Assembly (NCBI RefSeq): GCF_025449335.1
Contig: NZ_CP104883.1
Span: 2,534,501-2,598,500, forward strand
Direction of reading: 5' to 3'
Source: Bartonella sp. HY328
GTDB taxonomy: Bacteria > Pseudomonadota > Alphaproteobacteria > Rhizobiales > Rhizobiaceae
Length of the DNA: 64,000 bases
The first letter of the stretch is position 1. Each line of letters begins with the position of its first letter. The translations under genes and the position numbers were made by a program. This document shows, piece by piece, positions 9,820 through 18,728 of this stretch. A model generated the notes under the pieces. That model was given only the letters and a program-made list of their open reading frames with translations. It was not told the origin of the DNA and did no database searches.

Positions 9820-11139
9820 ATGTTAAAGACAACACCAACGCCCAAAGATGATGATAGCTGCGGATGGTTTCATTTGAGCGAACCGCGCGCTGCAAAACCT
9901 AGCCATCAAGGTACATCGCTAACCCGCTTTGCTATTATTGGTGCAGGTGTTGCTGGACTTGCCATAGCTCGACAACTTGCCATGCATTTTCCCAATGATG
10001 AAATTTTACTCCTTGACGCGCAAAGCGTTAGTTTTGGCTCATCTGGTCGCAATTCAGGATTTATGATTGATCTACCCCATGACGTTACAGCGCCTGATTA
10101 TATTGGTGATTTGACCGTTGCCAAGATCAATCAAAAAATCAATCTTCTCGCCATTGATGTGTTAGAAAAAATTATTAAAGACAATAACATTGCCTGCGAC
10201 CTTCGCCATGCCGGTAAGTATCAAGCAGCGGTGGAGCCAAAAGGCATTAATATTCTTGATTCTTATAGCCGTGGCCTTGAAAAAATGGGCGAAGAATTTG
10301 AAATTATTGAAGGGTCGCAACTTCAAGATCATATTGGCACGGGTTTTTATAAAAAGGCAATTTACACCAAGGGCACGCGTTTGGTGCAGCCTGCAGCACT
10401 TGTAAAAGGATTGGCTAACTCCTTACCAAATAATATCCAGCTTTTTGAAAATACGCCAATTACTGCTTTTGAAAAAGGCACCAAATTAACCCTGCATCAT
10501 AGCAATGGCAAAATCATTACCGATAATCTTATTTTGGCCAATAATTGTTTTGTTCCGCAATTTGGTTTTTTAAAAAACCGCATTTTGCCAATGTTTACCT
10601 ATGCCGGACTAACGCGCCCATTAACCACACATGAGCAAGAATTGCTTGGCGGCAAGGATTATTGGGGAATTATTCCAGCTGACCCAAGCGGTACAACGCT
10701 AAGGCGCACTGTTGATCATCGTCTATTGCTGCGCAATACGGTTACATTCAACCCAAAAGCCCTGCCACGTAAAAACATGCTTGAAAAAGCAAAGAAAAAT
10801 ATTCAACAATCCTTTAAAAATCGCTTTACAATGCTTGAGAATGTGGAATTTGAATATTTTTGGGGTGGCGGCATTGCCATAACGCGCAATCAAAAAAGCT
10901 TTTTTGGCAATTTGGATAATAATATTTTTGCAATTTCTGGCTGTAATGGTTTAGGGCTTACCAAATCAACAGGGCTTGGTACTTTGCTTGCTGACCATAT
11001 TAAAGGTGAAAAAAACGAGCTCATTGATTTCTTGTTAAATTCTGATGGCCCATCAAGCAATCCACCAGAGCCATTTTTAAGCTTTGGCGCTGATCTTACT
11101 TTATGGTGGGGACGAAAATCAGCTGGGCTTGAATGTTAA
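9820..11139 (+). CDS. FAD-dependent oxidoreductase, DAO family
   Basis: The product has 439 residues from the ATG at 9820; a GTG nine codons upstream (9793) is in frame but has no ribosome binding site. About 35 residues in, FAIIGAGVAGLAIARQLA is the FAD-binding motif of the D-amino-acid oxidase/glycine oxidase fold. FGSSGRNSGFMID matches the segment after it in amine and polyamine oxidases of the PuuB/OrdL type, and SGCNGLGLTKSTGLG is the C-terminal FAD contact. It likely oxidises an amine or amino acid, substrate unknown. It is a single-gene unit. Confidence 0.82.
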   Translation: MLKTTPTPKDDDSCGWFHLSEPRAAKPSHQGTSLTRFAIIGAGVAGLAIARQLAMHFPNDEILLLDAQSVSFGSSGRNSGFMIDLPHDVTAPDYIGDLTVAKINQKINLLAIDVLEKIIKDNNIACDLRHAGKYQAAVEPKGINILDSYSRGLEKMGEEFEIIEGSQLQDHIGTGFYKKAIYTKGTRLVQPAALVKGLANSLPNNIQLFENTPITAFEKGTKLTLHHSNGKIITDNLILANNCFVPQFGFLKNRILPMFTYAGLTRPLTTHEQELLGGKDYWGIIPADPSGTTLRRTVDHRLLLRNTVTFNPKALPRKNMLEKAKKNIQQSFKNRFTMLENVEFEYFWGGGIAITRNQKSFFGNLDNNIFAISGCNGLGLTKSTGLGTLLADHIKGEKNELIDFLLNSDGPSSNPPEPFLSFGADLTLWWGRKSAGLEC

Positions 11140-11208
11140 CTTTATCCTTTTCATATCAATTCCATTATCTGCGTCTAAATGTTCAACTGCAATCATGTCT
11201 ATCAATAT

Positions 11209-11985
11209 TTATCGCGCTTCATTGCCAACAATGAATAAATGTCGATTTTTATAATCAAAACTTTCAATATCAATTTGATAAGCATTTGAAAGATTTTCGT
11301 TGGTCATAACCTCTTGTGCAGTACCATAAAAATGGTGGTCATTTGGTTGCAATAAAAGCACTTTATCAGCAACACTATAGGCATGGTCAGGTATATGGGT
11401 TGAAAAAATAAGCGCAATACCATTTTTTGACAAATGCGATACAAGGGTTAGAAATCGCGCTTGATTGGCAAAATCAAGATGGGCGGTAGGCTCATCCATG
11501 ATGATAAATTGCGTTTTTTGTAACAAAGCACGCGCTATATAGACAAGCTGCTGCTCACCGCCACTAATCTCATTAATCGGCTTATCAAGCAGGTGGCTAA
11601 TTTTTACCAGCCGTGCTGCATTTTCAACCGCCTCAGCGGTACTTGCATCAGGTATTTCAAAGGTTGATAAATGCGGCGAAATCCCCATTTCAATGATCGT
11701 ACGCACCAAAAACGCAAAAGAAACACTGCTTTGTTGTGGTATGTAGGCAATTTTTTGCGCTATATCCTTATAGCTTAAACGCGCTAAGGCATTGCCGCCA
11801 AGATAAGAGCCACCAGCGGCGGCCTTTTCATAGCCAATGAGCGTGCGTAGAAAGGTTGACTTTCCAACACCGTTAGGGCCAAGAACAGCCAAAACTTCTG
11901 CTGGCTTAACGGCAATCGAAATATCCGAAAAAGTATTATCTTTTTGCCCTTGATAGCAAAATGAAAGATGACGCGCTTCCAACAT
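11209..11985 (-). CDS. ABC importer ATPase, FecE/MolC type
   Basis: This 258-residue ATPase has Walker A GPNGVGKST, the signature ISGGEQQLVYIARAL, Walker B FIIMDEP and the switch histidine in STHIPDH. It belongs to the class II importer ATPases that serve siderophore, cobalamin and MolBC-type systems. It starts directly after the permease stop codon, so the two are translationally coupled. Substrate is discussed under the binding protein; an oxyanion is favoured over ferric siderophore because of the ModE-like operator upstream. Confidence 0.92.
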   Translation of the reverse strand: MLEARHLSFCYQGQKDNTFSDISIAVKPAEVLAVLGPNGVGKSTFLRTLIGYEKAAAGGSYLGGNALARLSYKDIAQKIAYIPQQSSVSFAFLVRTIIEMGISPHLSTFEIPDASTAEAVENAARLVKISHLLDKPINEISGGEQQLVYIARALLQKTQFIIMDEPTAHLDFANQARFLTLVSHLSKNGIALIFSTHIPDHAYSVADKVLLLQPNDHHFYGTAQEVMTNENLSNAYQIDIESFDYKNRHLFIVGNEAR

Positions 11986-12993
11986 TTAAGAATTCCACCC
12001 CAAGCTATTGCGTCGCAATAAAATAAGAAAAATCGGTGCACCAACCAGTGCGGTTAAAATGCCTAACGGAATTTCAATCGAAGTGAGCGAGCGTGATAGG
12101 CTATCAATAATTAACAAAAAACATGCGCCAATCGCAATTGATGCGGGGATAAGTTTTCTAAAATCTGGGCCAATAATAATACGGGTAATATGAGGAATAA
12201 CCAAACCGACCCAGCCAATAATACCGCTTACAGAAACAGCCGCAGCGGCAATAAGAGTCGCAGCAGCGATATAGATAAAACGATAAAGTACCGGATTAAT
12301 GCCCAATTGGCGTGCTGTTTCATCACCCATAGCTAAAATATTTAATCGCCAACGCAACAATATCAAAATAAATGCTGCTGGTATCATCATTGTTGCAATA
12401 ATGATCACATCACTATTAGCTATAGAAGCAAGCGAACCAAGCAACCAATATTCAATGACCGGTAATTTTGAAAATGGGTCGGCGGTATATTTTACCAAAG
12501 CGAGTAAAGCCGTAAACACTGAACCAACGATGATGCCACTTAAAATCAAAATCAAAATATTATATGAACGGTAAAGGCGACTAATACCAAAGCAACAAAG
12601 AACCGCAAGCGAGGCAAAGGCAAAGGCACTAAGCGGCACCATCCAATTATTGGCAAAAAGTAAAATGGCAAGAGCTGCTCCAAAGCCAGCACCAGCCGAT
12701 ACGCCCAATGTGAAGGAAGATACCAAGGGATTGCGAAACACCCCTTGATAGCAACTTCCTGAAAGAGCAAGGGCTGCACCAACCAGCATTGCGCCAAATA
12801 TCCGCGGCAAGCGCGTATCAATAATAATCGATTGCACGCGAGCGGGAACATCAACCTCAAACCCAAAAATATGGGCAGCCAAGGTCTTTACAATAGCTTC
12901 AGGGGCGATAAAAAATCGCCCCATCAACATTGCTATGATAAATAATGATAGAGGTAGAATGGCGTAAATAAGCCAATTTATAAAAATTTTCAC
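11986..12993 (-). CDS. ABC importer permease, FecCD/MolB family
   Basis: This 335-residue integral membrane protein has about nine or ten segments and family motifs LPRIFGAMLVGAALALSG, GWVGLVIPHI near residue 265, and the C-terminal GILTALVGAPIFLILL. Only one permease gene is present, so it would act as a homodimer like BtuC or MolB. It lies 53 bases after the binding-protein gene and is fused end to start with the ATPase gene. The size fits the Haemophilus influenzae molybdate/tungstate permease MolB. Confidence 0.92.
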   Translation of the reverse strand: MKIFINWLIYAILPLSLFIIAMLMGRFFIAPEAIVKTLAAHIFGFEVDVPARVQSIIIDTRLPRIFGAMLVGAALALSGSCYQGVFRNPLVSSFTLGVSAGAGFGAALAILLFANNWMVPLSAFAFASLAVLCCFGISRLYRSYNILILILSGIIVGSVFTALLALVKYTADPFSKLPVIEYWLLGSLASIANSDVIIIATMMIPAAFILILLRWRLNILAMGDETARQLGINPVLYRFIYIAAATLIAAAAVSVSGIIGWVGLVIPHITRIIIGPDFRKLIPASIAIGACFLLIIDSLSRSLTSIEIPLGILTALVGAPIFLILLRRNSLGWNS

Positions 12994-13046
12994 GACAAAT
13001 TAAGCCTCATCATTTTAATATTTTTGCAGTTGTTGAAATCTAAATT

Positions 13047-14126
13047 CTAGTTTTCACCATCATAGGAATGACGATAGAATTTTTGATAATATTTCTGCAC
13101 AACCTCATTCATATCAATATCTGCGAATTTTTCAGGATAGAGCTTTTTTGCCATCCAAAGTTCGCCAAGCGCCAAAGCTTCTGGTAAAGGATAACCCCAA
13201 GGCTTTACATATTCTGGTGTGATAAATATTTTATTATTTTTAACCGCTGAAATTTCTTTCCATTGCGGATTATTGCGAATGTCATCAGCGACACTTGCAT
13301 AACGATCTTGAACAAAGATCACTTGCGGATCCCACAAAACCACTTGCTCAATTGATACTTGTGCCGCACCTTTGACGCCTTCAGCAACATTAGTGCCGCC
13401 TGAACGCTTCATGATAACGCCGGTATATTTTCCGCTGCCATAGGTATGGAGATCAGGATTAGCCATATAAAGGCGCACACGGTCTTTATCTGCAATATTT
13501 GCAACGCGATCTTCAACAATTTTACGCTTATCAAATGCATATTGAATAAGCTCATCAGCCTGTTTATCGCGATCGACAATAGCACCAATTAACTTAATAC
13601 CTTCACGTAGCCCTTCTGAATAAGCCGCATCATCATCAGCAAAGGTCGGGTTTAATTTGGGCGCTTCAATCCCCTCGCCTTTTGATAAAGAAATAGCAAC
13701 AACTGGAATACCCACCTTGGTGATTTGATCAATCATCGCTTGTGGCGCATAATTGGTAACAAAAACCACATCTGGGTTAAGGCCAACAACTTCCTCAATA
13801 TTAACACTGGTTAAATCACCCACTTTTGGCAGTTTATCCAATTCGGGAGCATATCTATCAAGACCCGGAATAAGCTTTGGCCAACGATCTAAAACACCAA
13901 CAATTTTCTTATCGGCATCAAGCTCAACTAAAATATCTAAGGTTTGGTGCTGCAAAACCACCACACGCTCAACTTTGTCAGGTAGCGTTACACTACGATT
14001 AAGCTGATCCGTAAATTGTCGATCTGCAAGAGCTGGGTTTAAAGAAAATGCGATAAGTGCAAAAGCACCCAAAGCAAGTGACTTTAAGCGCGCGCTAAAA
14101 TGGGAGGTTTTGTAAATTTTATTCAT
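13047..14126 (-). CDS. Periplasmic binding protein of class II ABC importer (MolA/BtuF-like)
   Basis: The 359-residue product starts with a signal peptide of about 34 residues ending NPALA. The rest is a type III periplasmic binding fold: VERVVVLQHQTLDILVEL, GDLTSVNIEEVVGLNPDVVF and VLWDPQVIFVQDR are characteristic. It has no lipobox, so it is soluble in the periplasm. It is the first gene of a three-gene operon with permease and ATPase. Family similarity alone would suggest a siderophore or cobalamin. The inverted repeat before its start and the ModA-like neighbour argue for molybdate or tungstate, as in H. influenzae MolBCA. That substrate is an inference. Confidence 0.85.
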   Translation of the reverse strand: MNKIYKTSHFSARLKSLALGAFALIAFSLNPALADRQFTDQLNRSVTLPDKVERVVVLQHQTLDILVELDADKKIVGVLDRWPKLIPGLDRYAPELDKLPKVGDLTSVNIEEVVGLNPDVVFVTNYAPQAMIDQITKVGIPVVAISLSKGEGIEAPKLNPTFADDDAAYSEGLREGIKLIGAIVDRDKQADELIQYAFDKRKIVEDRVANIADKDRVRLYMANPDLHTYGSGKYTGVIMKRSGGTNVAEGVKGAAQVSIEQVVLWDPQVIFVQDRYASVADDIRNNPQWKEISAVKNNKIFITPEYVKPWGYPLPEALALGELWMAKKLYPEKFADIDMNEVVQKYYQKFYRHSYDGEN

Positions 14127-14140
14127 AAATAGACATTCCT

Positions 14141-14169
14141 ATCGTTATATAGTACAACTATATAACAAT
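14141..14169. promoter_or_regulatory. Perfect inverted repeat resembling a ModE/Mop molybdate box
   Basis: GTTATATAGT at 14144-14153 and ACTATATAAC at 14157-14166 are exact inverse complements around ACA. Flanks ATC and AAT extend the symmetry with one mismatch. From memory, ModE-family boxes have CG-N-TATATA and its complement about six or seven bases apart; the left half fits completely, the right half lacks only the final CG. The site is in the 68-base gap between two divergent start codons and could control both. The regulator itself is not in the window. Confidence 0.68.
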
Positions 14170-14194
14170 TTTATTTATATACAAGGGTGCAATC

Positions 14195-14938
14195 ATGCAA
14201 AAGCAACACATTGAAATCTATGCAGCTGGCAGCCTCAATAGCTGCTTTAATGCAATTAAAGATAAATGGCAGCAACAGCTTGATAATGCCCAGCTTGCAT
14301 TTCGCTTTGGTCCTGCCGGTCTTCTTTACCAAGAAATTGTAAATGGAGAGCGACCCGATATTTTTTGTTCTGCCAACAAGGCTTGGCCGCAAAGCCTATT
14401 TGAAGCAGGCTTAACCAGCGAGCCAACGCACTTTATAAATAATCGCCTATGCTGCACAGTGCTTAAGGACAGCAATATTGATGAAAATAATCTTATTGAA
14501 AGCTTTATGCAGCTAGATTTGAAAATTGGCATATCAACACCAAAGGCTGATCCCGGTGGTGATTATGCCTTAGAAGTTTTTAAAAATTTTGAAAAGCTAT
14601 ATAAAGGCTCATTTGAGCGACTTTTGAAGCAAGCCCAAATGTTGGTTGGCGGCGCACTTATCAATGAAGCCAATATTGGTTTAAAAAAGACTTTATTTGA
14701 TAGTCTCATTCATCGTCAAAGCGATATTATTATTGGCTATTATAGCAATGCAAAACAACAATGTGAACTTAACACTGCATTTAGATTGATTGAACTTCCC
14801 ACTGCGCTTGCCGTTAATGCCCGCTATTATATGGCAATGATGAACCCAACTACAAAAGCTGCTCAACAATTTAGCAATTATTTATTAGCACCAGAAACAC
14901 ATAAGATTTTTAAAGATTTTGGATTTTCTATTGTATAA
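14195..14938 (+). CDS. ModA-like solute-binding protein without signal peptide
   Basis: The 247-residue product begins MQKQHIEIYAAGSLNSCF. In ModA proteins the corresponding stretch (VFAAASL) comes right after the cleaved signal, so here the fold begins at residue 1 and nothing directs export. Further fold landmarks are RPDIFCSANKAWPQ, a position where ModA contacts the anion, and KIGISTPKADPGGDYALEVF. No in-frame start upstream would supply a leader. It is divergent from the class II importer and shares the ModE-like site. It may bind molybdate or tungstate in the cytoplasm; function is inferred. Confidence 0.75.
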   Translation: MQKQHIEIYAAGSLNSCFNAIKDKWQQQLDNAQLAFRFGPAGLLYQEIVNGERPDIFCSANKAWPQSLFEAGLTSEPTHFINNRLCCTVLKDSNIDENNLIESFMQLDLKIGISTPKADPGGDYALEVFKNFEKLYKGSFERLLKQAQMLVGGALINEANIGLKKTLFDSLIHRQSDIIIGYYSNAKQQCELNTAFRLIELPTALAVNARYYMAMMNPTTKAAQQFSNYLLAPETHKIFKDFGFSIV

Positions 14939-15035
14939 AGTCGTTTTTTCCGCAACAAAATAATTTTGGACATTATTTTAGTTAATTTTAGTCTTACTAT
15001 TCTAGCAAAAGGGTAGGTCATTTGACGGGGATATT

Positions 15036-15587
15036 ATGGCGCGTAATTTAAGCTTTATACTAGCATTAATATTCATATTTTTAACTGGAAATACTGCTTT
15101 TAGTGGCTCACTCTTTTATCGTTATTGGGATCTTTATAAATTTTGTACAAGTTTAAACACAGAAAGCCAACTTATTGGTCTTTTAGGGAAACCCTCAAAA
15201 ACAGAAACTATAAAAGACAGCTTTTATCAAGTTGACCCAACAACGAATAAGGCCAATAAAATAAAACCTACTGCCCAAAAAATTACATGGTATCAACCGC
15301 AAATATTGGTTTTGCAACCACCAAAAACTAAAAACAGTGTTTCTGATCACTTATGGAATGGCCCAAAAGAAAAACAATATTATTGCCTTTTGTCACTGAC
15401 CGTTCGAGAAGACAGTTTTTCAATACATTCTCAACAAATCCGCGGCCTAACTGGGCGACTTAAAAAAAATGCAGACGAACATTTGAACGATTATTGTCCC
15501 CAGTTTAAAGCGCTTAATGAATTCATGCTTAATAGTAAAAATGGGCAACAACAAATGATAGGTTATGATTGCAAAAATAGCCATTAA
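15036..15587 (+). CDS. Secreted orphan protein, family not recognised
   Basis: This is a 183-residue protein with a clear signal peptide (MARNLSFILALIFIFLTG, cut near FSG). The mature part has five Cys, and features QLIGLLGKPSKTETI and YYCLLSLTVREDSFSIHSQQ. LLGKPS-like stretches occur in SmpA/OmlA-like domains, but the rest does not fit and I assign no family. A decayed second copy follows directly (15749-16176), so it is a tandem duplicate of which only one survives. Confidence 0.7.
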   Translation: MARNLSFILALIFIFLTGNTAFSGSLFYRYWDLYKFCTSLNTESQLIGLLGKPSKTETIKDSFYQVDPTTNKANKIKPTAQKITWYQPQILVLQPPKTKNSVSDHLWNGPKEKQYYCLLSLTVREDSFSIHSQQIRGLTGRLKKNADEHLNDYCPQFKALNEFMLNSKNGQQQMIGYDCKNSH

Positions 15588-15748
15588 TGAAAACTTTGGA
15601 CCATAAGCTGACTTGGAGTTAATTTTGACTAAATTCCATGGGAGCAATGGTTATGACGCTTAAGATAAGTTATTGATATAAAAAATTTTTGTCCATAATA
15701 GCGCAATAAACCTATTTACCCGTCTATATTTCCCTAACTGGAGTAACG

Positions 15749-16176
15749 GTGGATTTTGCATTAAGAGCATGGCGAAAACAGCTTATCCATCTATTGGGTC
15801 AACCTTCAATGTGTGAAACCATAACCAAAACGCAAATGATCCAAACGCACAACACAATCATTTATGATGTCATAAAAAACATTAAAAAATTTACCTAGCT
15901 TTTAAACCAAATATTGAAGCGCCCCTTGCAAAAGTAAAACATCAATAACCGGTGATTTGTGCAAAGAGACAATGGATAATCCATATCAATGTAGATTATC
16001 AATCAAAATACGAGATAAAAGCTTTTCCATTTAATCTACTTCGCTGACCAGTTTACCAAGCCATTTATATAAAAATAGATGGTAGTATTGATAATTATTG
16101 TCCAAGAGCAGCGTTTATTCAGCAATATGTAAATGGTTTTATAACCTTGAAACAATTTAGCTGCATGGAACCTTAA
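15749..16176 (+). pseudogene. Decayed tandem copy of the preceding secreted-protein gene
   Basis: Segments in shifting frames match the 15036-15587 product in order. QLIHLLGQPSMCETI corresponds to QLIGLLGKPSKTETI. YQCRLSIKIRDKSFSI corresponds to YYCLLSLTVREDSFSI. DNYCPRAAF corresponds to NDYCPQFKA, and the copy ends near a terminal Cys like the intact one. A GTG at 15749 with GGAG before it opens a short frame that ends at an early stop, and no signal peptide remains. Several stops and frameshifts separate the blocks. The rest of 15588-16190 shows nothing else. Confidence 0.72.
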
Positions 16177-16196
16177 TATAACAACGACACAATAAA

Positions 16197-16222
16197 AAAG
16201 GTGGGAAAACCCACCTTTATTT
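16197..16222 (-). terminator. Terminator after rpoD
   Basis: A nine-base stem, AAAGGTGGG with CCCACCTTT, closes an AAAA/TTTT loop. On the minus strand it is followed by a T-rich tail. It lies about 40 bases downstream of the rpoD stop. Confidence 0.88.
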
Positions 16223-16259
16223 AATCAAAATTTTTCTTAAGCTAAAAAGCTAAAATAAT

Positions 16260-18272
16260 TTATGAATCCAAGAAAGAACGCAATTTGCGCGAACGGCTAG
16301 GATGCTTCAATTTTCGCAATGCCTTAGCTTCAATCTGGCGGATACGCTCACGCGTAACCGAGAATTGTTGTCCAACCTCCTCCAACGTATGATCGGTATT
16401 CATACCAATACCAAAACGCATGCGCAATACACGCTCTTCACGTGGGGTTAAGGATGCCAATACGCGCGTGGTTGTATCTCTCAAATTGGCTTGGATAGCC
16501 GCATCAATTGGCAAGAGCGCATTTTTATCTTCAATGAAATCGCCAAGATGTGAATCATCTTCATCACCCACCGGTGTTTCAAGTGAAATTGGTTCCTTGG
16601 CAATTTTGAGCACTTTACGTACTTTTTCAAGCGGCATTGCCAATTTTTCTGACAATTCTTCCGGTGTTGGCTCGCGGCCAATTTCATGCAGCATTTGCCG
16701 TGATGTGCGTACAATTTTATTAATTGTTTCAATCATATGCACTGGAATACGGATGGTACGAGCTTGGTCGGCGATAGAGCGAGTAATTGCCTGTCTAATC
16801 CACCAAGTCGCATAGGTCGAGAATTTGTAACCACGGCGATATTCAAACTTATCAACCGCCTTCATCAAGCCGATATTACCTTCTTGAATAAGGTCTAGGA
16901 ACTGCAAACCACGATTGGTGTATTTTTTAGCAATTGAAATCACAAGGCGCAAATTGGCTTCTACCATTTCCTTTTTAGCAATGGTTGCTTCGCGCTCACC
17001 TTTTTGTACCTGATTGACAATGCGGCGGAATTCGCCAATTGAAATACCGGTTTCTTGAGCGAGCTCTTGAATTTCACCACGAATTTCTAGAATATGACGC
17101 TCTTCACGGCTGGCAAATTCTACCCAACCACGCGCTTTCAAGGTAAGCACGTAATTTAGCCAATCTGGATCAAGCTCACGCCCCTGATAGGCTTTCAAAA
17201 ATTCTTCATGCCGAACACCATGAGAGTCAGCAAGACGCTTTAAGCGGCCTTCATTTTGTACAAGACGCTTATTAATATCATAAAGTTGTTCAACCAATGC
17301 TTCAATACGGTTTTGGTTAAGCGACAAGGACTTAACCGCTTTGATAAGCTGGTCTTTAAGCTCTTTGTAACGGCGTTTTTGAGTTGGAGACAGAGCCTCA
17401 TTTTCAGATGTTAAGCTATTTTCAACCTGTTGATCTTGCAATTTGCGCAATTTCAAATAGGTGTCATAAATAAGATCAAGGGTTTCCATCACTTGCGGAC
17501 GCAATTCTGCTTCCATTGCAGCAAGTGACAAGTTCACCTCATCCTCGTCTTCGTCTTCGTCATCAATACCCAATTCACCGCCAACATTGGTGATATCATC
17601 TTCATCATCACGCGATGGGCGGCGCGGTGCAGGTTCTGCTTTTTCTTCCAAATCAAAGCGCTGCACAATTGGTGCTTGGCGCGCTTCTGGGCCAGCATAG
17701 GTTGTTTCAAGATCAATAATTTCACGCAAAAGAATACGTGAGTCATTTAATTCATCGCGCCAAATAATCAAAGCTTGGAAAGTAAGTGGGCTTTCACAAA
17801 GGCCAGCAATCATCGTTTCGCGGCCAGCTTCAATACGCTTGGCGATGGCAATCTCACCTTCACGCGATAAAAGCTCAACTGCGCCCATTTCGCGCAAATA
17901 CATGCGAACTGGATCATCAGTGCGGTCGGTCGGCTCCTTTTTAGTTGCAACAGCGAGCGCGGTCGATCCTGCTTCTACAAGTTCTCCGCCACCTTCTACT
18001 TCCGCAACCTCTGGATCACCTTCTTGCTCGTCATCTTCAACGACGTTAATGCCCATATCCGAAAGCATCGCCATGGTATCTTCAATTTGCTCAGATGTTA
18101 CTTCTTCAGAAGGCAACACTGCATTGAGTTCATCCATAGTGACATAACCGCGTTTCTTAGCGATTTTAATCATCTTTTTGACAGCGTCATCGGAAAGGTC
18201 GAGAAGTGGGCCATCCGCATTAACTTCGCGTTCAGCTTCATTTTCCTCGTTGTGCTTAACCTTGCTTGCCAT
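16260..18272 (-). CDS. rpoD: RNA polymerase primary sigma factor (sigma-70)
   Basis: The product has 670 residues from the ATG at 18272 (MASKVKHNEENEAERE), the usual rhizobial start; an in-frame GTG eight codons earlier is rejected. Region 1.1 is followed by an acidic spacer, then region 2 (LQFLDLIQEGNIGLMKAVDK, FSTYATWWIRQAI), region 3, and region 4.2 with the -35-binding helix in SVTRERIRQIEAKALRKL. This is the housekeeping sigma factor. It lies downstream of dnaG on the same strand, the conserved dnaG-rpoD order, and ends at its own terminator. Confidence 0.98.
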   Translation of the reverse strand: MASKVKHNEENEAEREVNADGPLLDLSDDAVKKMIKIAKKRGYVTMDELNAVLPSEEVTSEQIEDTMAMLSDMGINVVEDDEQEGDPEVAEVEGGGELVEAGSTALAVATKKEPTDRTDDPVRMYLREMGAVELLSREGEIAIAKRIEAGRETMIAGLCESPLTFQALIIWRDELNDSRILLREIIDLETTYAGPEARQAPIVQRFDLEEKAEPAPRRPSRDDEDDITNVGGELGIDDEDEDEDEVNLSLAAMEAELRPQVMETLDLIYDTYLKLRKLQDQQVENSLTSENEALSPTQKRRYKELKDQLIKAVKSLSLNQNRIEALVEQLYDINKRLVQNEGRLKRLADSHGVRHEEFLKAYQGRELDPDWLNYVLTLKARGWVEFASREERHILEIRGEIQELAQETGISIGEFRRIVNQVQKGEREATIAKKEMVEANLRLVISIAKKYTNRGLQFLDLIQEGNIGLMKAVDKFEYRRGYKFSTYATWWIRQAITRSIADQARTIRIPVHMIETINKIVRTSRQMLHEIGREPTPEELSEKLAMPLEKVRKVLKIAKEPISLETPVGDEDDSHLGDFIEDKNALLPIDAAIQANLRDTTTRVLASLTPREERVLRMRFGIGMNTDHTLEEVGQQFSVTRERIRQIEAKALRKLKHPSRSRKLRSFLDS

Positions 18273-18568
18273 ACCGTCGTCACTCCAGACATTCACTTGC
18301 CTAAGGCCATTATCAATCGACCCATAGACTACAAACCTTATAAATACCTTTGCTGGCGCAAAGGTTCCAATAAAAGCTAAATTCTCTATAAAGCGTGTCT
18401 ACACTATATAATTTACCAATATATAAATGTTACTTCCTTTTAATATCTTGCCTTATAAATACTTATTGTGGCTTTTATAGTATTTCCTATAAAATAACCA
18501 AACATTAACATCCAAGCAAGACATTGTAAAAATTACAAAATTTTAGCTTTTTTAAAAATAATCTCATT

Positions 18569-18655
18569 TTAGATTGGTATAGCTCCCTCATAAAGCCATA
18601 CTAATAGACAACCAAAAGCAACGCCAGCAATCAAGAGATCTGCGGTGGCGCTCAT
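18569..18655 (-). CDS. Possible 28-residue membrane microprotein between dnaG and rpoD
   Basis: The frame starts at ATG 18655, preceded by TTAGGA at a workable distance, and ends with TAA at 18569. The product MSATADLLIAGVAFGCLLVW continues LYEGAIPI and is one hydrophobic helix with short polar ends, like known bacterial single-span microproteins. It is in the 456-base dnaG-rpoD gap, same strand. Chance is possible at this length; conservation in relatives would decide. Confidence 0.42.
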   Translation of the reverse strand: MSATADLLIAGVAFGCLLVWLYEGAIPI

Positions 18656-18686
18656 GACAATCCTAATCTAACGAGATTAATTGTCT

Positions 18687-18709
18687 GATTCGCAAGAAAA
18701 AAGCGAATC
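18687..18709. other. Hairpin just after dnaG
   Basis: GATTCGC and GCGAATC form a seven-base stem around an A-rich loop (T-rich on the dnaG strand). It lies 20 bases past the dnaG stop. In the dnaG direction there is no T tail, so it is a weak terminator at best, or an attenuation or processing site ahead of rpoD. Confidence 0.45.
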
Positions 18710-18728
18710 ATTTTACAAAAAAGTGATT

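Noticed and set aside
11209..14126. Ferric siderophore uptake operon
   Set aside because: Not excluded by sequence, but no Fur-like box was seen and the ModE-like repeat and ModA-like neighbour favour an oxyanion.
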